The position numbers were made by a program, and so were the translations under genes. Shown here one piece after another: positions 6,056-7,825 of a stretch of 7,825 nucleotides of DNA; positions within the stretch are counted from its first letter, which is position 1; every line of letters begins with the position of its first letter. Location: positions 1 through 7,825 of the forward strand of contig JAKSCW010000121.1 in NCBI GenBank assembly GCA_022360375.1, given 5' to 3'. The stretch comes from Balneolales bacterium. GTDB lineage: Bacteria > Bacteroidota > Rhodothermia > Balneolales > Balneolaceae. Under the pieces are notes generated by a model that worked only from the letters and a program-made list of their open reading frames with translations, was not told the origin of the DNA and did not search any database.

Positions 6056-7522
6056 TTAGTACGCTTTCGCAAATAACACTTTTTGCTTTGATGGCTTCCC
6101 GGTAACCATGCAGGATCCGGGTTCGCTTTTTTCAAGCGGAATGCATCGAATAGTGGCTTTAGTCTCGTTTTTAATCAATTCCTCCGTTTCCGGAGTACCA
6201 TCCCAGTGAGCATAAATGAATCCTCCTTTTTCTTCCAGAATTTTTTTGAACTCATCGTAGGTTTCTGCTTCGGAAGTTAGGGCATCGCGTCGGGTTTTGG
6301 CCGTTTCAAATAAATCAGTTTGAATAGTTTCGAGAAGTTGCTTTACATGCATTCCGATTCCTTCACGGAATACGATGTTTTTCTTCAGGGTATCTCGCCG
6401 GGCCAGTTCCACATTTCCATTTTCAACGTCACGGGGTCCCAATGCAATTCTCAGCGGGATTCCCTGGGCTTCATGCTCCGCGAATTTAAATCCAGGTTTG
6501 TAGTTGTCGCGGTCGTCCAGTTTTGCCCGGATTCCGAGATCCTTTAATTCAGCAAGAATAGAATCGCCATACCCGATTACAGCAGATCGCTGCTCGTCAT
6601 TTTTATAAATAGGTACCAGAACCACTTGTATAGGGGCAAGTTTAGGTGGAATTACCAACCCATTGTCGTCAGAATGTGTCATAATTAAGCCGCCAATCAA
6701 CCGTGTGGAAACGCCCCAGCTGGTTGCCCAAACTAGTTTGTGATCTCCGTCTTTGTCTTGAAACTTCACATCAAAAGCTTTGGCAAAATTTTGCCCCAAA
6801 AAGTGAGAAGTTCCGGCCTGTAGCGCTTTTCCGTCCTGCATTAATGCTTCTATACAGTAGGTGTCTTCCGCCCCGGCAAAACGTTCACTTTCGGTTTTAA
6901 CCCCTGTTATTACCGGCATAGCCATATACTCTTCGGCGAAGGTTCGGTATACTTCCAGCATTTGCATTGTTTCAGCAACAGCTTCTTCTTCAGTAGCGTG
7001 TGCGGTATGCCCTTCCTGCCACAAAAACTCCATAGTTCGCAGGAAGAGCCGGGTCCTCATTTCCCAACGTACTACATTTGCCCACTGGTTTACCAGAATA
7101 GGCAAATCACGATAAGATTGAATCCAGTTTCGGTAGGTATCCCAGATAATGGTTTCAGACGTAGGGCGCACGACCAGTTCTTCTTCCAGTTTAGAATCCG
7201 GATCGACTTCAACACCACCGTCTACTGCTTTCAGGCGACTATGCGTAACAACTGCACATTCCTTGGCAAAGCCTTCCACATGCTGTGCTTCTTTGCTTAA
7301 AAATGATTTTGGAATGAATAATGGGAAGTACGCATTCTGATGCCCGGTTTCCTTGAACATGCCATCCAGGCCTTGTTGCATATTTTCCCAGAGTGCCATT
7401 CCTGTTGGCCGGATAACCATTCAGCCCCGAACGGGTGAATGTTCGGCCAGTTTTGCTTCTCTAATTACATCCAGGTACCACTGGGAATAGTCTTGCTCGC
7501 GTTTGGTAATCTTTTGCGCCAT
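6056..7522 (-). CDS. proS: Prolyl-tRNA synthetase (archaeal/eukaryote-like) with in-frame TGA at codon 34
   Basis: ProRS charges tRNA-Pro with proline. Read from ATG 7522 the gene has 488 codons, as long as the family. Residues 1-33 (MAQKITKREQDYSQWYLDV, then AKLAEHSPVRG) match the usual N-terminus, codon 34 is TGA, and homology resumes at once with MVIRPTGMALWENMQ. Later marks, in full-length numbering, are RPTSETIIW (119-127, proline-binding TxE loop), motif 2 from RWEMRTR to FLWQEGHT (152-172), motif 3 TSWGVSTRLIGG with IMTHSDD, the anticodon-binding domain from PIQVVLVPIY, and a C-terminal FAKAY. Zinc-ligand positions of thermophilic relatives are partly lost (HWDGT and SCMVTGK). An ATG directly after TGA would give a 454-residue product lacking the first helix. 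TGA could be selenocysteine, readthrough, mutation or error. First gene of a likely proS-nnrD-VanZ operon. Confidence 0.88.
7387..7415 (-). other. Weak hairpin downstream of the proS TGA (possible SECIS-like element)
   Basis: In the mRNA, GCCA (7409-7406) pairs with UGGC (7398-7395) around loop ACAGGAA, about 15 bases after the TGA. A lower stem UCCG/UGGG (7413-7410 with 7390-7387) forms only with G-U pairs and a 4-base bulge. Position and a G-containing loop are compatible with a bacterial SECIS, but the stem is poor and short enough to arise by chance. Confidence 0.2.
7421..7423 (-). other. In-frame TGA at the conserved Cys position of proS (codon 34)
   Basis: The family commonly reads VRGCMVIRP; here the codon after Val-Arg-Gly is TGA and the next is ATG. 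Some relatives have Thr at this site, so Cys is common but not universal. A single base separates TGA from TGC or TGT. Both sides are intact and in the same frame, so no indel is involved. Confidence 0.9.
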
Positions 7523-7533
7523 GCTGAATTTGG

Positions 7534-7547
7534 ATCAACTCGTTGAT
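7534..7547. repeat. Perfect 14-bp inverted repeat in the proS leader
   Basis: ATCAAC-TC-GTTGAT has six-base perfect arms and lies 11 bp upstream of the proS ATG, downstream of the candidate promoter. As RNA it could form a 5-bp stem with a 4-base loop near the ribosome site; as DNA it could bind a dimeric regulator. No function is shown. Confidence 0.5.
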
Positions 7548-7562
7548 AAAATTTGAAGGTAA

Positions 7563-7570
7563 CAAAGATA
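7563..7570 (-). promoter_or_regulatory. Candidate proS promoter, -7 element
   Basis: TATCTTTG on the minus strand matches the Bacteroidota -7 consensus TAnnTTTG exactly, 40 bp before the ATG. That would give a leader of about 35 nt containing the inverted repeat at 7534-7547. No good TTTG -33 partner is seen; a T tract lies at 7594-7600. Confidence 0.5.
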
Positions 7571-7605
7571 TGAATGAGAATGGGAAGAATGCGGAAAAAA
7601 ATGGG

Positions 7606-7635
7606 TTTGACTAAGCGGGAAATCCCGTATATTTA
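7606..7635 (+). promoter_or_regulatory. Candidate tRNA promoter with internal palindrome
   Basis: TTTGACT at 7606-7612 fits a -33/-35 element and TATATTTA at 7628-7635 fits TAnnTTT(G) or, as TATTTA at 7630, a -10 with 17-bp spacing from TTGACT. The expected start is near 7641, about 9 bp before the tRNA. Between the two elements is CGGGA-AA-TCCCG (7616-7627), a perfect inverted repeat. Confidence 0.6.
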
Positions 7636-7649
7636 AAGTCTGTGATTTT

Positions 7650-7723
7650 GGCGTGGTAGCTCAGCTGGTTAGAGCGCACGACTCATAATCGTGAGGTCGG
7701 CGGTTCAATTCCGCCCCACGCTA
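7650..7723 (+). tRNA. tRNA with CAT anticodon, probably elongator tRNA-Met
   Basis: The 74-base sequence folds as a full cloverleaf. The acceptor stem is 7650-7656 with 7716-7722. The D arm is GCTC/GAGC (7659-7662 with 7672-7675). The anticodon stem CACGA/TCGTG (7677-7681 with 7689-7693) encloses loop CTCATAA, with anticodon CAT at 7684-7686. The variable loop is AGGTC, and the T stem GGCGG/CCGCC encloses TTCAATT. The discriminator is A at 7723 and CCA is not encoded. The first acceptor pair is G-T. It lacks the initiator's unpaired 1-72 and the three G-C pairs of the initiator anticodon stem. A CAT tRNA can also be the lysidine-modified tRNA-Ile2; pair 4-69 is G-C here, not the C-G favoured in Ile2, so Met is preferred. 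Confidence 0.93.
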
Positions 7724-7735
7724 CAGAAGTATTTG

Positions 7736-7771
7736 AAGCCCGGTTTATCGAAAATAGGCCGGGCTTTTTTT
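7736..7771 (+). terminator. Rho-independent terminator of the tRNA gene
   Basis: AGCCCGGTTTAT (7737-7748) pairs with ATAGGCCGGGCT (7754-7765) across a 5-base CGAAA loop, a 12-bp stem with two G-T pairs, followed by seven T's (7765-7771). It begins 13 bp after the tRNA. The remaining 54 bp to the window end show nothing I can identify. Confidence 0.92.
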
Positions 7772-7825
7772 GTTGCACACAATAAGACCATGGGGTTTAG
7801 GTTATTAGCTAGGTTTAGTTAACTA

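Noticed and set aside
6962..7300. Plus-strand open frame of 112 codons opposite proS
   Set aside because: It is an antisense shadow of the strongly conserved proS coding sequence, with no recognisable domain or start signal.
7421..7522. Genetic-code change with TGA as a sense codon
   Set aside because: The first TonB gene ends with TGA right after its C-terminal domain, and no other gene here has an internal TGA.

Overview
This window looks like chromosomal DNA from the Bacteroidota/Balneolota side of the bacteria. A Balneola/Gracilimonas-like organism is my best guess, from three cues. The TonB-type proteins have long acidic and proline-rich linkers, the prolyl-tRNA synthetase is the archaeal/eukaryote-like type that ends in FAKAY, and Shine-Dalgarno sequences are mostly absent while a TAnnTTTG-type promoter element precedes proS. 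The assignment is inferred from memory of protein families, not from a search. The genes are mostly housekeeping, and I see no mobile element, CRISPR array or phage gene.

Layout. 1-521 (-) is the N-terminal half of serC (phosphoserine aminotransferase), cut by the window edge. 545-1738 (-) is a DUF1015 protein 23 bp upstream of serC, so the two probably form a serine-metabolism operon. Divergent from it, 1852-2163 and 2153-2575 (+) encode a DUF1844 protein and an overlapping Nudix hydrolase. A rho-independent terminator at 2582-2620 reads on the minus strand. It closes a pair of diverged, tandem TonB-family proteins (2647-3303 and 3425-4072, both -). Next comes a second minus-strand cluster, in transcription order proS (7522-6056), the NAD(P)H-hydrate repair enzyme (6046-4559) and a VanZ-like membrane protein (ending at 4172). 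A divergent CAT-anticodon tRNA (7650-7723, +) with its own promoter and a strong terminator lies at the right end.

Two things stand out. First, proS is interrupted by an in-frame TGA at codon 34, exactly where the family commonly has Cys in VRGCMVIRP, with intact homology on both sides. Selenocysteine insertion, readthrough, reinitiation at the adjacent ATG, a disabling mutation or a base-call error could all explain it. The window uses TGA as a normal stop in the first TonB gene, so a wholesale code change is unlikely. Second, the VanZ-like coding sequence continues upstream of its first ATG, in the frame of nnrD, up to nnrD's own TAG, with no ATG/GTG/TTG start. It either uses a rare start such as ATC, is made by readthrough, or is damaged.

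The DUF1015 protein carries an ADGHHR motif like that of ParB/Srx-fold proteins and sits beside serC, which makes a role in serine or phosphoserine chemistry a reasonable hypothesis.
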